From: Arhodomonas sp051195215
Lineage (GTDB): Bacteria > Pseudomonadota > Gammaproteobacteria > Nitrococcales > Nitrococcaceae
Direction: 5' to 3'
DNA: 64,000 nt
NCBI RefSeq assembly: GCF_051195215.1
Contig: NZ_JBNAZM010000019.1
Coordinates: 1 to 64,000, forward strand
In this document: piece after piece, positions 56,039 through 64,000 of the stretch
Numbering within the stretch: the first letter of the stretch is position 1
Layout: each line of letters opens with the position of its first letter
Notes under the pieces: model-generated
Database searches by the model: none
The model's input: only the letters and a program-made list of their open reading frames with translations
What the model was told of the DNA's origin: nothing
Made by a program: the position numbers and the translations under genes

Positions 56039-59000
56039 CGCACGCCCCCTTCCGCTGTGTGGTCGTGGGCGACGAGGTGCTCCTCGTCGAGTGCACCCGG
56101 CAGCTGCTGGCGCGCGGCCACGACGTGGTCGCCGTCGTCACGGCGAACGCCGAGCTCCGCGACTGGGCCAGGGACCAGGGCCTCGAGGTAATGCCCTTCG
56201 GTGTCGATCTCGCCGAACGCCTGGCTTCGCGCAGGTTCGAGTACCTGTTCAGCATCGCCAACCTGCGAATGCTGCCCGACGCGCTCCTGGCGCTCCCGAC
56301 GCGGCTGCCGATCAACTTCCACGACGGTCCCCTGCCGAAGCACGCCGGGCTGTTCGCGACCAGTTGGGCCATCCTGCAGGGCGAGACCGAGCACGGCGTC
56401 ACCTGGCACGTGATGACCCGCGAGGCCGATACCGGCGACATCCTCAAGCAGCGCACGGTACCGGTCGCGCCCCGCGCGACGGTGCACGACCTGGACGTCG
56501 TGTGCCTGGATGCCGGCGTCGAGTCCTTCGCCGAGCTCATCGACGAGCTCGCCAGCGGCACGGCCACACGCACGCCCCAGGATCTGAGTCATCGGACCTA
56601 CCATGGCCGCTTCGACGGCCTGCCCGCGGCCGGCCTGTTCGACTGGCAGCGCCCAGCCGCGGACCTGGACGCGTGGGTACGGGCGAGCGCCTTCGATCGC
56701 CGCGCCAACCGCTTCGGCATCCCCCTGGTGACCACGGGGCGGGAATGGCTCGCCGTGCGCGCCGCCGAACCCTGCGCGGAGTCCGTGGGCACCGCGGCGC
56801 CGGGCGAGATCATCGAGCGGAATTCGGACGGCCTCGTGGTGGCCACCGGCGACGGGCACATCCGGTTGACCGCGCTCGCCGACCTGACGGGCGAGCCGGT
56901 GGACCCCGCCGCCGTCGCCGACCACCTCGCACGCGAGCACGGGGGACGCTTCCCCGTGCCGGACGCAAGCGAGCTGGAACGCCTGGTGAAATGGAGCCGC
57001 GCCGCCCACCGGGAAGAGGCGCGGTGGGCACGAGCGCTGAGGGCGCTGTCGCCCCTGCAGCCCCCGCGTCTCGGGGCGTTGGGTGAGGTCGGGTCACCGG
57101 CCGCGCCCGTGACGCTCCCGGACACGCTCTCCAACCTGGCCGACACCCCCGCGTCGGTGGCCGTGGCCTGCGTGCTGGCGTTCCTGGCACGGCTCTGCCC
57201 GGAAGGGGAACGCGACCTCGCGTGGGTGCGCGATAACCACCGGGACAACGACCTGTTCGCCTCCGAACTGCCGCTGCGTATCCCCGGAGACATCCTGCAG
57301 CGCACGCTATCGCCGCTCGCGGCGCAGGTCGCGGCGGACGTCGACGCACTCCGCTCGAAGCCCCCCTACCGGCGCGACCTGCTGCTGCGCGACCCCTCGC
57401 TGACGGGCGCGGCGTGCTTCGGCCTTCCGGTGGGCATCGAACTGGACGACACCGCGCAGAGCGCGTCCGGTCGGGCCCTGACAGTGCGCATCGACGCGCG
57501 GGGGACGGTCGCCTTCGATGCCGGCGACGCACTGCCCCGGGATCACGAGGGGTGGCTGGCCGCGCGCTTCGCGCTCTTCGTCGACGGCATCGCCGCGAAT
57601 CCGGGGCAACGGCTCGCCGACGTCGCCCTGATCAGCGAACCGGAACGCGCGCGCATCCACGCCTGGAACGACACCGCCGAGCCCTACCCCCGCGAGCGCA
57701 CCGTCAGTCAGCTGGTCGCCGAGCGCGCCGGCACCGCACCCGCCACACCGGCGCTGCGCTTCGAAGACACGGAGCTCGACTACGCGGCGCTGGACCAGGC
57801 GGCCAACCGTGTGGCGCAGAGGCTGATCGACGCCGGCGCCGGCCCGGGCGAACGGGTGGGTGTCTATCTGACACGCTCGCCGGCGCTGATCATCGGGTTG
57901 CTGGCGGTGATGAAATCCGGCGCGGCCTACGTGCCCCTCGATCCGATCTATCCGCCGGAGCGCCTGCGCACGATGCTGGAGGACTCCGGCAGCCGTTGGG
58001 TCCTGACGAACGCCGACGCGGACGATCCGTTCGGGGAACTGTCGGTCATGCGGTTGCCCGTCGATCCCGAACCGGCGGACGCGGCGAGCGCGCCGCCGGT
58101 GGACCGCTCCCGGCCCGATGCGCCGGCCTACGTGATCTACACGTCGGGCTCCACGGGGCGCCCGAAGGGCGTCCAGGTGGGGCACAGAGCCCTCGTCAAC
58201 TTTCTCTGGACAATGGCGCGCAAGCCCGGCTTCAGCGCGGGGGACAGCCTGCTCGCGCTGACCACCGTCTGCTTCGACATCGCCGGACTCGAGCTCTACC
58301 TCCCGCTGGTCCGTGGCGGGCTGGTGGAGATTCTGGCGGCGGAGGTTTCCGCCGATGGCGTCGCGCTGCGGCAACGTATCGAGCGCGCCCGCCCCACGCT
58401 GCTCCAGGCGACGCCCACCACCTGGCGCATGCTCATCGCCGCGGGCTGGGAAGGCGACCCGGGCCTGCATGCCCTGTGTGGCGGCGAAGCGCTGCCCGAC
58501 GAGCTCGCCGGGCAACTGGCGGTCCGCGTCGGCAAGCTCTTCAACGTCTACGGTCCCACCGAGACGACGATCTGGTCGACCCTCGACGAGGTGAATGCGG
58601 GCGAGCCCGTGACCATCGGTCACCCCATCGGCAATACCCGCTGCCACCTGCTCGATGCGCGCGGCGTCGCCGTCCCACCGGGCATACCCGGCGAGCTGTA
58701 CATCGCGGGCGACGGGGTGGCGGACGGCTACCTCGGCCGCCCCGAGCTGACCGCCGAGCGCTTCGTGCATCTTCCGCCCACCGGCGAGCGCGCCTACCGC
58801 ACCGGGGATCTGGTGCGCCAGCGCGCCGACGGTCGGCTTCAGTTCCTCGAGCGCCTGGACCGGCAGATCAAGCTCAACGGATACCGCATCGAGCTCGCGG
58901 AGATCGAGTCGGTCCTGCGGCGGATGGACACGGTCGCCGAAGCGGTCGCGCTGGTGCGCGAAGACCGCCCCGGCGAGCAGCGCCTGGTGGCCTATGTGAC

Positions 59001-59499
59001 GGGCAACGACGCCCTGCCGCCGGCGGAAGAATTGCGCAGCCGGCTCGCCGACTCGCTGCCCGGGTACATGGTTCCGACTGCCGTGGTGGTGCTGCCCCGC
59101 ATGCCGCTCACGGCCAACGGGAAGATCGACCGCAAGGCGCTCCCCCAGCCAGCCCCGAAGCGGGTCGCGGGCGCCGCAGCGGCCACGCGCAACGACCTGG
59201 AACGGCGAATCGCCGGAGTCTGGTGCGAGGTGCTCGGTCTCGAAGACGTGGGTGCGGAGGACAATTTCTTCGACCTGGGCGGCGACTCGCTGCGGCTCAC
59301 CTCCGTGACGACACTGCTCCAGGAGCGCCTGGGTCGACCCGTCACGCGCCTGGACATGTTCGGCCACCCCACCGTCCGTGCCATGGCCGCGTATCTCGGC
59401 GGGGATTCGGAAACCAGCGCCCGCACCCCACGAAGACGCCGTGACGTCGCGACGCTGTCGCGACGCCGCAAGCGCACGCAAACGGGCTCTGTCCCGTAA
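56035..59499 (+). CDS. NRPS loading protein: formyltransferase-A(Gly)-PCP
   Basis: The 1154-aa protein looks like a chain-initiation module. Residues 1-310 form a methionyl-tRNA-formyltransferase-like domain with the catalytic set Asn94 and His96 (INFHDGP) and Asp132 (in ADTGDIL). A partial condensation-like linker (about 350-555) lacks any HHxxxDG motif. The A domain (about 560-1050; YTSGSTGRPKG near 703) reads D-I-L-Q-L-G-V-I-W-K, one residue off the classic glycine code. The PCP carries Ser1085 in LGGDSLRL. The protein should activate glycine, load it on the PCP and formylate its amine. The same F-A-T order starts linear gramicidin, and formyl-glycine loaders are known from oxazolomycin- and inthomycin-type pathways. 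The last 25 residues are unusually Arg/Lys-rich. Start is coupled to the upstream PKS stop by a 4-nt ATGA overlap. The loader sits mid-operon, so gene order is not assembly order. Confidence 0.9.
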   Translation: MTHAPFRCVVVGDEVLLVECTRQLLARGHDVVAVVTANAELRDWARDQGLEVMPFGVDLAERLASRRFEYLFSIANLRMLPDALLALPTRLPINFHDGPLPKHAGLFATSWAILQGETEHGVTWHVMTREADTGDILKQRTVPVAPRATVHDLDVVCLDAGVESFAELIDELASGTATRTPQDLSHRTYHGRFDGLPAAGLFDWQRPAADLDAWVRASAFDRRANRFGIPLVTTGREWLAVRAAEPCAESVGTAAPGEIIERNSDGLVVATGDGHIRLTALADLTGEPVDPAAVADHLAREHGGRFPVPDASELERLVKWSRAAHREEARWARALRALSPLQPPRLGALGEVGSPAAPVTLPDTLSNLADTPASVAVACVLAFLARLCPEGERDLAWVRDNHRDNDLFASELPLRIPGDILQRTLSPLAAQVAADVDALRSKPPYRRDLLLRDPSLTGAACFGLPVGIELDDTAQSASGRALTVRIDARGTVAFDAGDALPRDHEGWLAARFALFVDGIAANPGQRLADVALISEPERARIHAWNDTAEPYPRERTVSQLVAERAGTAPATPALRFEDTELDYAALDQAANRVAQRLIDAGAGPGERVGVYLTRSPALIIGLLAVMKSGAAYVPLDPIYPPERLRTMLEDSGSRWVLTNADADDPFGELSVMRLPVDPEPADAASAPPVDRSRPDAPAYVIYTSGSTGRPKGVQVGHRALVNFLWTMARKPGFSAGDSLLALTTVCFDIAGLELYLPLVRGGLVEILAAEVSADGVALRQRIERARPTLLQATPTTWRMLIAAGWEGDPGLHALCGGEALPDELAGQLAVRVGKLFNVYGPTETTIWSTLDEVNAGEPVTIGHPIGNTRCHLLDARGVAVPPGIPGELYIAGDGVADGYLGRPELTAERFVHLPPTGERAYRTGDLVRQRADGRLQFLERLDRQIKLNGYRIELAEIESVLRRMDTVAEAVALVREDRPGEQRLVAYVTGNDALPPAEELRSRLADSLPGYMVPTAVVVLPRMPLTANGKIDRKALPQPAPKRVAGAAAATRNDLERRIAGVWCEVLGLEDVGAEDNFFDLGGDSLRLTSVTTLLQERLGRPVTRLDMFGHPTVRAMAAYLGGDSETSARTPRRRRDVATLSRRRKRTQTGSVP

Positions 59500-59549
59500 T
59501 CCACGCCGGAGATGGACTCGGCCCGCACGCCCCAGCACAGGAGGGATCC

Positions 59550-60692
59550 ATGAATCATTGCAAGGTCTGTTCGCTGAAAGAGAACCACCCGGGCGTGGTC
59601 CTGGACGATCAGCAGGTCTGCAACCTCTGCAACCTCGACTTCGCAGAGGAGCTGCTGACCAACTACCGCTACACCGCCGATGTCTTCGCCGAATTCCAGC
59701 AGGCAGAGCCGGCCGAGGGCGAATACGACTGTCTGTTCATGTACAGCGGCGGCAAGGACAGCACGTACATGCTGGACAAGTTCGTCAACGAGTACGGCAA
59801 GCGCGTGCTCGCCTTCACCTTCGACGTGCCGTTCGAGAGCGAGCACGCGGCCCAGAACATCGAGCTCGCCCGCGAGAAGATCGACGCGACCTTCGTCCTC
59901 GATTCCGACGACGACAATATCAAGCGCATGATGCGCGAGGTGTTCAACCGACCCGCACCGCCGAAGCCGGGCAAGTACCTGGACGAGAAGCTTCCGTGCG
60001 TGTCCTGCCGGACGTTCTTCGTGCTCCGCGCGATCCTCATGGCCTACCGCCAGAAGATTCCGTACATCGCGCTGTGCGCGGACCCGCAACAGATCCTGAC
60101 GATGGAATCGAACGTCCGCGAAGTGGTGCGGGGGTTCTACAAGACCTTCGGCGAGAGCCTCGCCGATTCGCTGTTCGGGGGGCAGCTCGAGGATCTGCTC
60201 TTCGACGAGGAACAGAACCTGCCGAAGATCGTCTTCCCGTTCATCGCCATGCGCCACGAGTACGACCCGGACCGCATCATCGAGGAGCTGCGGGCGAAGG
60301 GCCTGTACCAGTCCTCGCCCATGGAGACCCACTGCACGCTGTTCCCGCTGCTCAATTACTACTCCTTCAAGCACTGGGACTGCATGTTCTACAAGCTCAA
60401 TGCCTCCACCCACGTGCGCTCGGTCAAGCGCAACGGGGACAACGACAGAAGCACCTTCAGCATCAAGTTCCCCCGGTCCATGGATCTCACCGACGTCGAG
60501 CGACGCCTGGGCGAGGTGACCCTGGAGCTGGCCGAAGGCGGCGGCGACCGGGACGAGCACGAACGCACGCTCGTGGACCTGTTCCAGCGGATGGGCGCCT
60601 CCGAGGACGCCGCGCAGTTCGTTGCACAGAGCTTCCTGGGAATGCATGAGGTCGCCGATGACCTGGGCATTCAGCTGCCCCGGAAACAATGA
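59550..60692 (+). CDS. PP-loop ATPase family enzyme, candidate oxazole-forming cyclodehydratase
   Basis: The 380-aa protein belongs to the adenine-nucleotide alpha-hydrolase/PP-loop superfamily: SGGKDS at residues 65-70 is the ATP-pyrophosphatase loop. N-terminal CxxC pairs (Cys4/Cys7 and Cys24/Cys27) and a third pair (Cys150/Cys153) suggest zinc binding, as in sugar amidotransferase-like and tRNA-modifying members. PP-loop enzymes activate a carbonyl oxygen by adenylation. Directly following a formyl-glycine loading module, the attractive role is activation of formyl-Gly-PCP for ring closure to an oxazole. From memory, cyclodehydratases beside formyl-Gly loaders occur in oxazolomycin, inthomycin and conglobatin clusters; I cannot verify homology here. 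The start has a strong AGGAGG 5 nt upstream; the stop overlaps the next PKS start. The superfamily call is firm, the reaction is inference; amidotransfer or thiolation are alternatives. Confidence 0.75.
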   Translation: MNHCKVCSLKENHPGVVLDDQQVCNLCNLDFAEELLTNYRYTADVFAEFQQAEPAEGEYDCLFMYSGGKDSTYMLDKFVNEYGKRVLAFTFDVPFESEHAAQNIELAREKIDATFVLDSDDDNIKRMMREVFNRPAPPKPGKYLDEKLPCVSCRTFFVLRAILMAYRQKIPYIALCADPQQILTMESNVREVVRGFYKTFGESLADSLFGGQLEDLLFDEEQNLPKIVFPFIAMRHEYDPDRIIEELRAKGLYQSSPMETHCTLFPLLNYYSFKHWDCMFYKLNASTHVRSVKRNGDNDRSTFSIKFPRSMDLTDVERRLGEVTLELAEGGGDRDEHERTLVDLFQRMGASEDAAQFVAQSFLGMHEVADDLGIQLPRKQ

Positions 60693-63346
60693 GTAAGGGA
60701 GATACGATCGTGACAGTTTCCGATTCAGACGTCGCAATCATCGGTATGGCCTGCCGCTTCCCGGGCGCGGATTCCGTGGACCGCTTCTGGGACGTGCTGC
60801 GGGACGGGCAGGAGACCCTGACCCTCTACTCCGACGAAGAGCTGCAGGCCGCGGGGGTGCCCGCCGATCGCCTTGCGGACCCGCACTACGTCAAGGCGGC
60901 GCAGACGATTCCCGGTGTGGATCTGTTCGACGCCGGGCTCTTCCAGTTCACCCATGACGAAGCCGAGATCCTGGATCCCCAGCATCGCGTGTTCCTGGAG
61001 TGCGCCCTGGAGGCGCTCGAGCGCGCCGGGCACGACCCGGAACGCAGCCACGAGCACATCGGCGTGTATGCCGGTGCAGGGATGAATACCTATCTGCCCG
61101 ACAACCTCGGCGACCGGTATCGCACGGGCTCGTCGGTGGACCGGTACCGCCTGATGCTGGCGAATGACAAGGACTTCCTGGCGACCCGGGTGTCCTACAA
61201 GCTCAACCTGCGCGGCCCCAGCGTGAGCATCAACACCGCCTGCTCCACCTCCCTGGTGGCCGTGCACACGGCCTGCCTCGGCCTGCTAGGCGGGGAATGC
61301 GACATGGCGCTGGCAGGCGCCGTGCACCTGTCCCTCCACGACAAGGGATACGAGTACCAGGAAGGCATGATCTTCTCGCCGGACGGGCACTGCCGCGCCT
61401 TCGACGCGCAGGCCAGGGGGACCGTCATCGGCAGCGGATCCGGGGTGGTGATCCTCAAGCGCCTCGCCGACGCGCTCGCCGACGGTGACTGGATCCACGC
61501 CGTCATCAAGGGCACGGCGATCAACAATGACGGCGCCAACAAGACCGGATACACGGCACCGAGCATTGACGGCCAGGCGGGCGTGATCGCCGATGCACAG
61601 AACGCCGCGGGGGTGGCGCCGGAGACGGTGAGCTATGTGGAGGCACACGGTACCGGCACACCGCTGGGCGATCCGATCGAGGTGGCCGCGCTGACCAACG
61701 CGTTCCGGCAGGAAACGGACGCGGTGGGCTTCTGTGCCCTGGGATCGGTGAAGACCAACGTCGGCCATCTCGACACCGCCGCGGGCATGGCCGGCCTGAC
61801 CAAAGTCGCGCTGATGATGGAGCACGGCTCGCTGGTGCCGAGCCTCCACTTCGAGTCCCCGAACCCGGAGATCGACTTCGATGCCAGCCCGTTCTTCGTG
61901 AACACCCGCACCACCGAGTGGCAAGCCCACGACGGTCCGCTACGCGCCGGGGTGAGCTCGTTCGGCATCGGCGGCACCAATGCCCACGCGGTGCTGGAGC
62001 AGGCCCCGGAGCGGCCAACGCCAGTACGCACGCGGGACTCGGAGCTTCTGGTGCTCTCCGCCCGCTCCGGGGAAGCACTGAAACAGACGGCGGCGGACCT
62101 GGCCCGCTACCTGAGGCAGCACAGCGATCTCGATCTCGCCGCGGTCGCCACCACCCTGGGCCTCGGCCGCCGGGCTTACGGCCATCGCCTGGCGCTCGTG
62201 GCCACGAGCACCCGCGAGGCGGCGATGGCCCTCGCGCTCGGGGACACCGAGCAGATCATCCAGGGGGCGGCGGGTGCGCAGCCGACCCAACCCATCTTCG
62301 TGCTGTCCGCCGGCGAGGTGGATCCCGACGGCGCGGAGGCGCTGCAGCGCAGCGTGCCGGCCTACCGTGAAGCGATCGAGCGATGCGCCGAGGCACTCGG
62401 GTTGGCCCATGACGACCCCGGTCTCCGGGACGCCGGGGCAGCGGTGGCCGGCTTCGTGCACGAGTACGCGACAGCCATGACGCTGGCCTCGTGGGGGCTG
62501 GAGCCGGCGGGGCTGGCCGCCGATACGCCGGCCGGGCTCGCCGTGGCCGCAGCGCTGACCGAATCCCTTTCCCTGGCGGACGCCCTGGCCTGGGTTCGGG
62601 GCACCGCCCCCGCGCAGCTCGATGTGCCGCGCTGGCCGGTGTTCAGCACCCGGACCGGAAACTGGATGAGCGAAGAGGAAAGCCGCTCCGCCGGGAACTG
62701 GACGGCGGACGGCGATCTGCCCGCGCTGGACACGCTGACCGCCGGCGATACGGGGCGCCCGGTGCGACTCACCGCGGGCGAGACACCCGTGCGCGGCCTC
62801 CACCCGCTCCTCGCGCTGGTTGGCGAGCTGTGGGCTCACGGCGCTCCGGTGGACTTCGCGAAGGTGCAGGAGGGCACCGAGCTGCGCCGCGTACCGCTGC
62901 CGCCACGTCCTTTCGAGCGGCGCCGGCACTGGATCGAGCCGCACGAGACGAGTTCGCCGGAAACCGCCACGAACACGGAGCGTCTGGCCGCCCGGCTCGA
63001 CCCCCAGGACGGCCGGTACAACGCCACGCTGCTCACCGACTACCTGGTCGAGGAGGTCGCCAGGCTGCTGGGCGATGACCAGCAGGCCGGCGTCGATACC
63101 AATCTCTTCGAGCTCGGTCTCGACTCGCTGATGCTCGTGGAGGTCACGGCCAAGCTGGGCAAGGAGCTGGACTTCGAGGTGCCGGCCACCGCCTTCGTCG
63201 AGTACCCCACGATCCGTGCGTTCGTGGACAACCTCACGGAGCTCATGGGATACGGCCCGCCCACCGAAGGGGCCACACCCGCGACCGGCGGCCGCCTGTC
63301 CAGACGCGCGCAGCGCGCCGCCGCCCGGGCGGACGGCAACACCTGA
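60689..63346 (+). CDS. PKS module: KS-(AT fossil)-ACP
   Basis: The open frame begins at an ATG overlapping the preceding stop, but a GTG at 60710 with AAGGGAG 8 nt upstream is an equally good or better start (878 aa). KS: residues about 14-440 with Cys185 (NTACSTS), EAHGTGT and TNVGH intact, so it should condense. Residues about 450-770 align along their length with an acyltransferase, including WGLEPAGLAADTPAGLAVAA where IGHSxGE is expected; the nucleophile Ser is Thr613 and the His is Asp612, so it cannot load an extender. The C-terminal carrier domain has Ser813 (LGLDSLML). Without reducing domains it yields a beta-keto intermediate. Located right after the loading module and PP-loop enzyme, it is the obvious first extension module. 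Confidence 0.9.
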   Translation: MSKGDTIVTVSDSDVAIIGMACRFPGADSVDRFWDVLRDGQETLTLYSDEELQAAGVPADRLADPHYVKAAQTIPGVDLFDAGLFQFTHDEAEILDPQHRVFLECALEALERAGHDPERSHEHIGVYAGAGMNTYLPDNLGDRYRTGSSVDRYRLMLANDKDFLATRVSYKLNLRGPSVSINTACSTSLVAVHTACLGLLGGECDMALAGAVHLSLHDKGYEYQEGMIFSPDGHCRAFDAQARGTVIGSGSGVVILKRLADALADGDWIHAVIKGTAINNDGANKTGYTAPSIDGQAGVIADAQNAAGVAPETVSYVEAHGTGTPLGDPIEVAALTNAFRQETDAVGFCALGSVKTNVGHLDTAAGMAGLTKVALMMEHGSLVPSLHFESPNPEIDFDASPFFVNTRTTEWQAHDGPLRAGVSSFGIGGTNAHAVLEQAPERPTPVRTRDSELLVLSARSGEALKQTAADLARYLRQHSDLDLAAVATTLGLGRRAYGHRLALVATSTREAAMALALGDTEQIIQGAAGAQPTQPIFVLSAGEVDPDGAEALQRSVPAYREAIERCAEALGLAHDDPGLRDAGAAVAGFVHEYATAMTLASWGLEPAGLAADTPAGLAVAAALTESLSLADALAWVRGTAPAQLDVPRWPVFSTRTGNWMSEEESRSAGNWTADGDLPALDTLTAGDTGRPVRLTAGETPVRGLHPLLALVGELWAHGAPVDFAKVQEGTELRRVPLPPRPFERRRHWIEPHETSSPETATNTERLAARLDPQDGRYNATLLTDYLVEEVARLLGDDQQAGVDTNLFELGLDSLMLVEVTAKLGKELDFEVPATAFVEYPTIRAFVDNLTELMGYGPPTEGATPATGGRLSRRAQRAAARADGNT

Positions 63347-63408
63347 GCCCGGACCCCGCGTGATGCCCGTACAGGCCGCTCCTGTTTGAAGACGAGAGAG
63401 AGCTCATC

Positions 63409-64000
63409 GTGGACGAAAAGCGAAGGTTGCTGCTGAGCCTGCTGAGCCGGATGCCAGCCCCGGTCCCGAAACGCGACGGTATCGCCATCGTCGGCGTGGC
63501 CGGTCGCTATCCGTTGGCCGAGACGGTTACGGACTTCTGGGAGAACCTGGCCGCCGGGCGGCATTGCATTCGCGAGGTGCCGGGCGCGCGCTGGAACGCC
63601 GGCGCACACTACGACCCCAGCGGCACGCGCGGGAGCTACAGCAAGTGGGCGGGCTTCGTCGACGATGTCGACAAGTTCGACCCGCTGTTCTTCCAGATCT
63701 CGCCCGCCGACGCGGAGGCCATGGATCCCCAGGAACGGCTGTTCCTGGAGACCGCTGCCGCCGTGCTCGACGACGCGGCCTGCCCGGCGGCCCGGCTCGC
63801 CGCCAAGGGGCCGGTGGGCGTGTTCGCCGGGGTGATGAACAGCAACTACGAATGGATGGGGGGCGACGCGGCGGCGCGCGGGGCGCACAACGACGCGCAC
63901 TCCAACTTCTGGTCCATCGCCAATCGCGTCTCCTACACCTTCGACTTCACGGGCCCGAGCCTGGCGGTGGACACCGCCTGCTCGGCCTCGCTGACGGCGA
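63409..64000 (+). CDS. Trans-AT type PKS, N-terminal KS (partial, runs off the window)
   Basis: A GTG at 63409, preceded by a GA-rich GAGAGAGAG segment, opens a frame that continues to the window end (about 197 residues seen). A short N-terminal helix (DEKRRLLLSLLSRM) that may act as a docking element is followed by a ketosynthase: GIAIVGVAGRYPLAET, KFDPLFFQISPADAEAMDPQ, and the active-site Cys in VDTACSAS at the very end. The sequence type matches the trans-AT KSs of the 4887-aa protein. The upstream gap is only 62 nt, so it belongs to the same operon. Later domains lie outside the window. Confidence 0.85.
   Translation, partial: MDEKRRLLLSLLSRMPAPVPKRDGIAIVGVAGRYPLAETVTDFWENLAAGRHCIREVPGARWNAGAHYDPSGTRGSYSKWAGFVDDVDKFDPLFFQISPADAEAMDPQERLFLETAAAVLDDAACPAARLAAKGPVGVFAGVMNSNYEWMGGDAAARGAHNDAHSNFWSIANRVSYTFDFTGPSLAVDTACSASLTA

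Noticed and set aside
63371..63385. ACAGG/CCTGT short inverted repeat between the last two genes as a terminator
   Set aside because: The stem is only 5 bp, there is no real T-run, and the genes on both sides belong to one pathway.
1..64000. CRISPR arrays, tRNA or rRNA genes
   Set aside because: No regularly spaced repeats or recognisable structural RNA sequences were seen on reading the window.

Overview
This 64 kb window is high-GC DNA, densest in GC in the right half. It has two parts: a restriction-modification/defence operon (about 1-10.1 kb) and a very large polyketide/non-ribosomal peptide biosynthetic region (about 10.65-64 kb, running off the right edge). A glmS 3'-terminal fragment, trans-AT-type ketosynthases, Sfp-type PPTase and IS3-type debris suggest a high-GC proteobacterium, probably a gammaproteobacterium. 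This is inference; no rRNA or tRNA is visible to confirm it.

Region 1 (95-10096, all minus strand): five tightly packed genes, transcribed in the order SNF2 helicase with a PLD-like N-terminus, DUF4391 protein, type III Mod methyltransferase, RhuM-family protein, type III Res helicase/nuclease. Stop/start overlaps or gaps of 17-18 nt indicate one operon. The mod gene has a low-GC central segment that coincides with its target-recognition region.

Region 2 (10097-10655): a junction. One open frame on the minus strand joins three unrelated pieces: the N-terminus of an Sfp-type phosphopantetheinyl transferase, the C-terminal part of an IS3-type transposase, and the last 14 codons of glmS, which is the Tn7 target region. 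This looks like an island boundary or recombination scar.

Region 3 (10652-22836, minus strand): a single-protein PKS-NRPS of 3857 aa, KS-AT-DH-cMT-ER-KR-ACP-C-A-PCP-TE, preceded by a small exported protein of unknown function. The layout recalls iterative HSAF/ikarugamycin-type synthases, with added methylation and enoyl reduction as in fungal highly reducing PKS-NRPSs.

Region 4 (23192-64000, plus strand): a sigma70-like promoter with a leader of about 310 nt, then a tightly coupled run of megasynthase genes. These are DH-ACP-ACP*-DH-KS-KR-ACP-KS0-ACP; then C-A(Ser)-T-C(dual)-A(Thr)+nMT-T-C*; then KS-(fossil AT)-DH-KR-ACP-KS-DH-KR-ACP-KS-DH-KR-cMT-ACP. They are followed by a formyltransferase-A(Gly)-PCP loading module, a PP-loop ATPase candidate cyclodehydratase, KS-(fossil AT)-ACP, and the start of another trans-AT KS protein. 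No working AT is encoded in the plus-strand line inside the window, so an extender-loading trans-AT is expected elsewhere. The Gly-specific formylating loader beside a PP-loop enzyme points to a formyl-glycine-derived, probably oxazole, starter unit as in oxazolomycin/inthomycin/conglobatin-type pathways. Gene order does not follow assembly order, because the loading module sits in the middle of the operon.

The most notable details are: an in-frame amber codon inside a 21-bp tandem repeat separating two megasynthases that would otherwise be fused; two eroded AT domains that lost the GHSxG serine; a carrier domain with Trp for the phosphopantetheine Ser; a terminal C domain lacking its HH catalytic motif; and the PPTase/IS/glmS mosaic.
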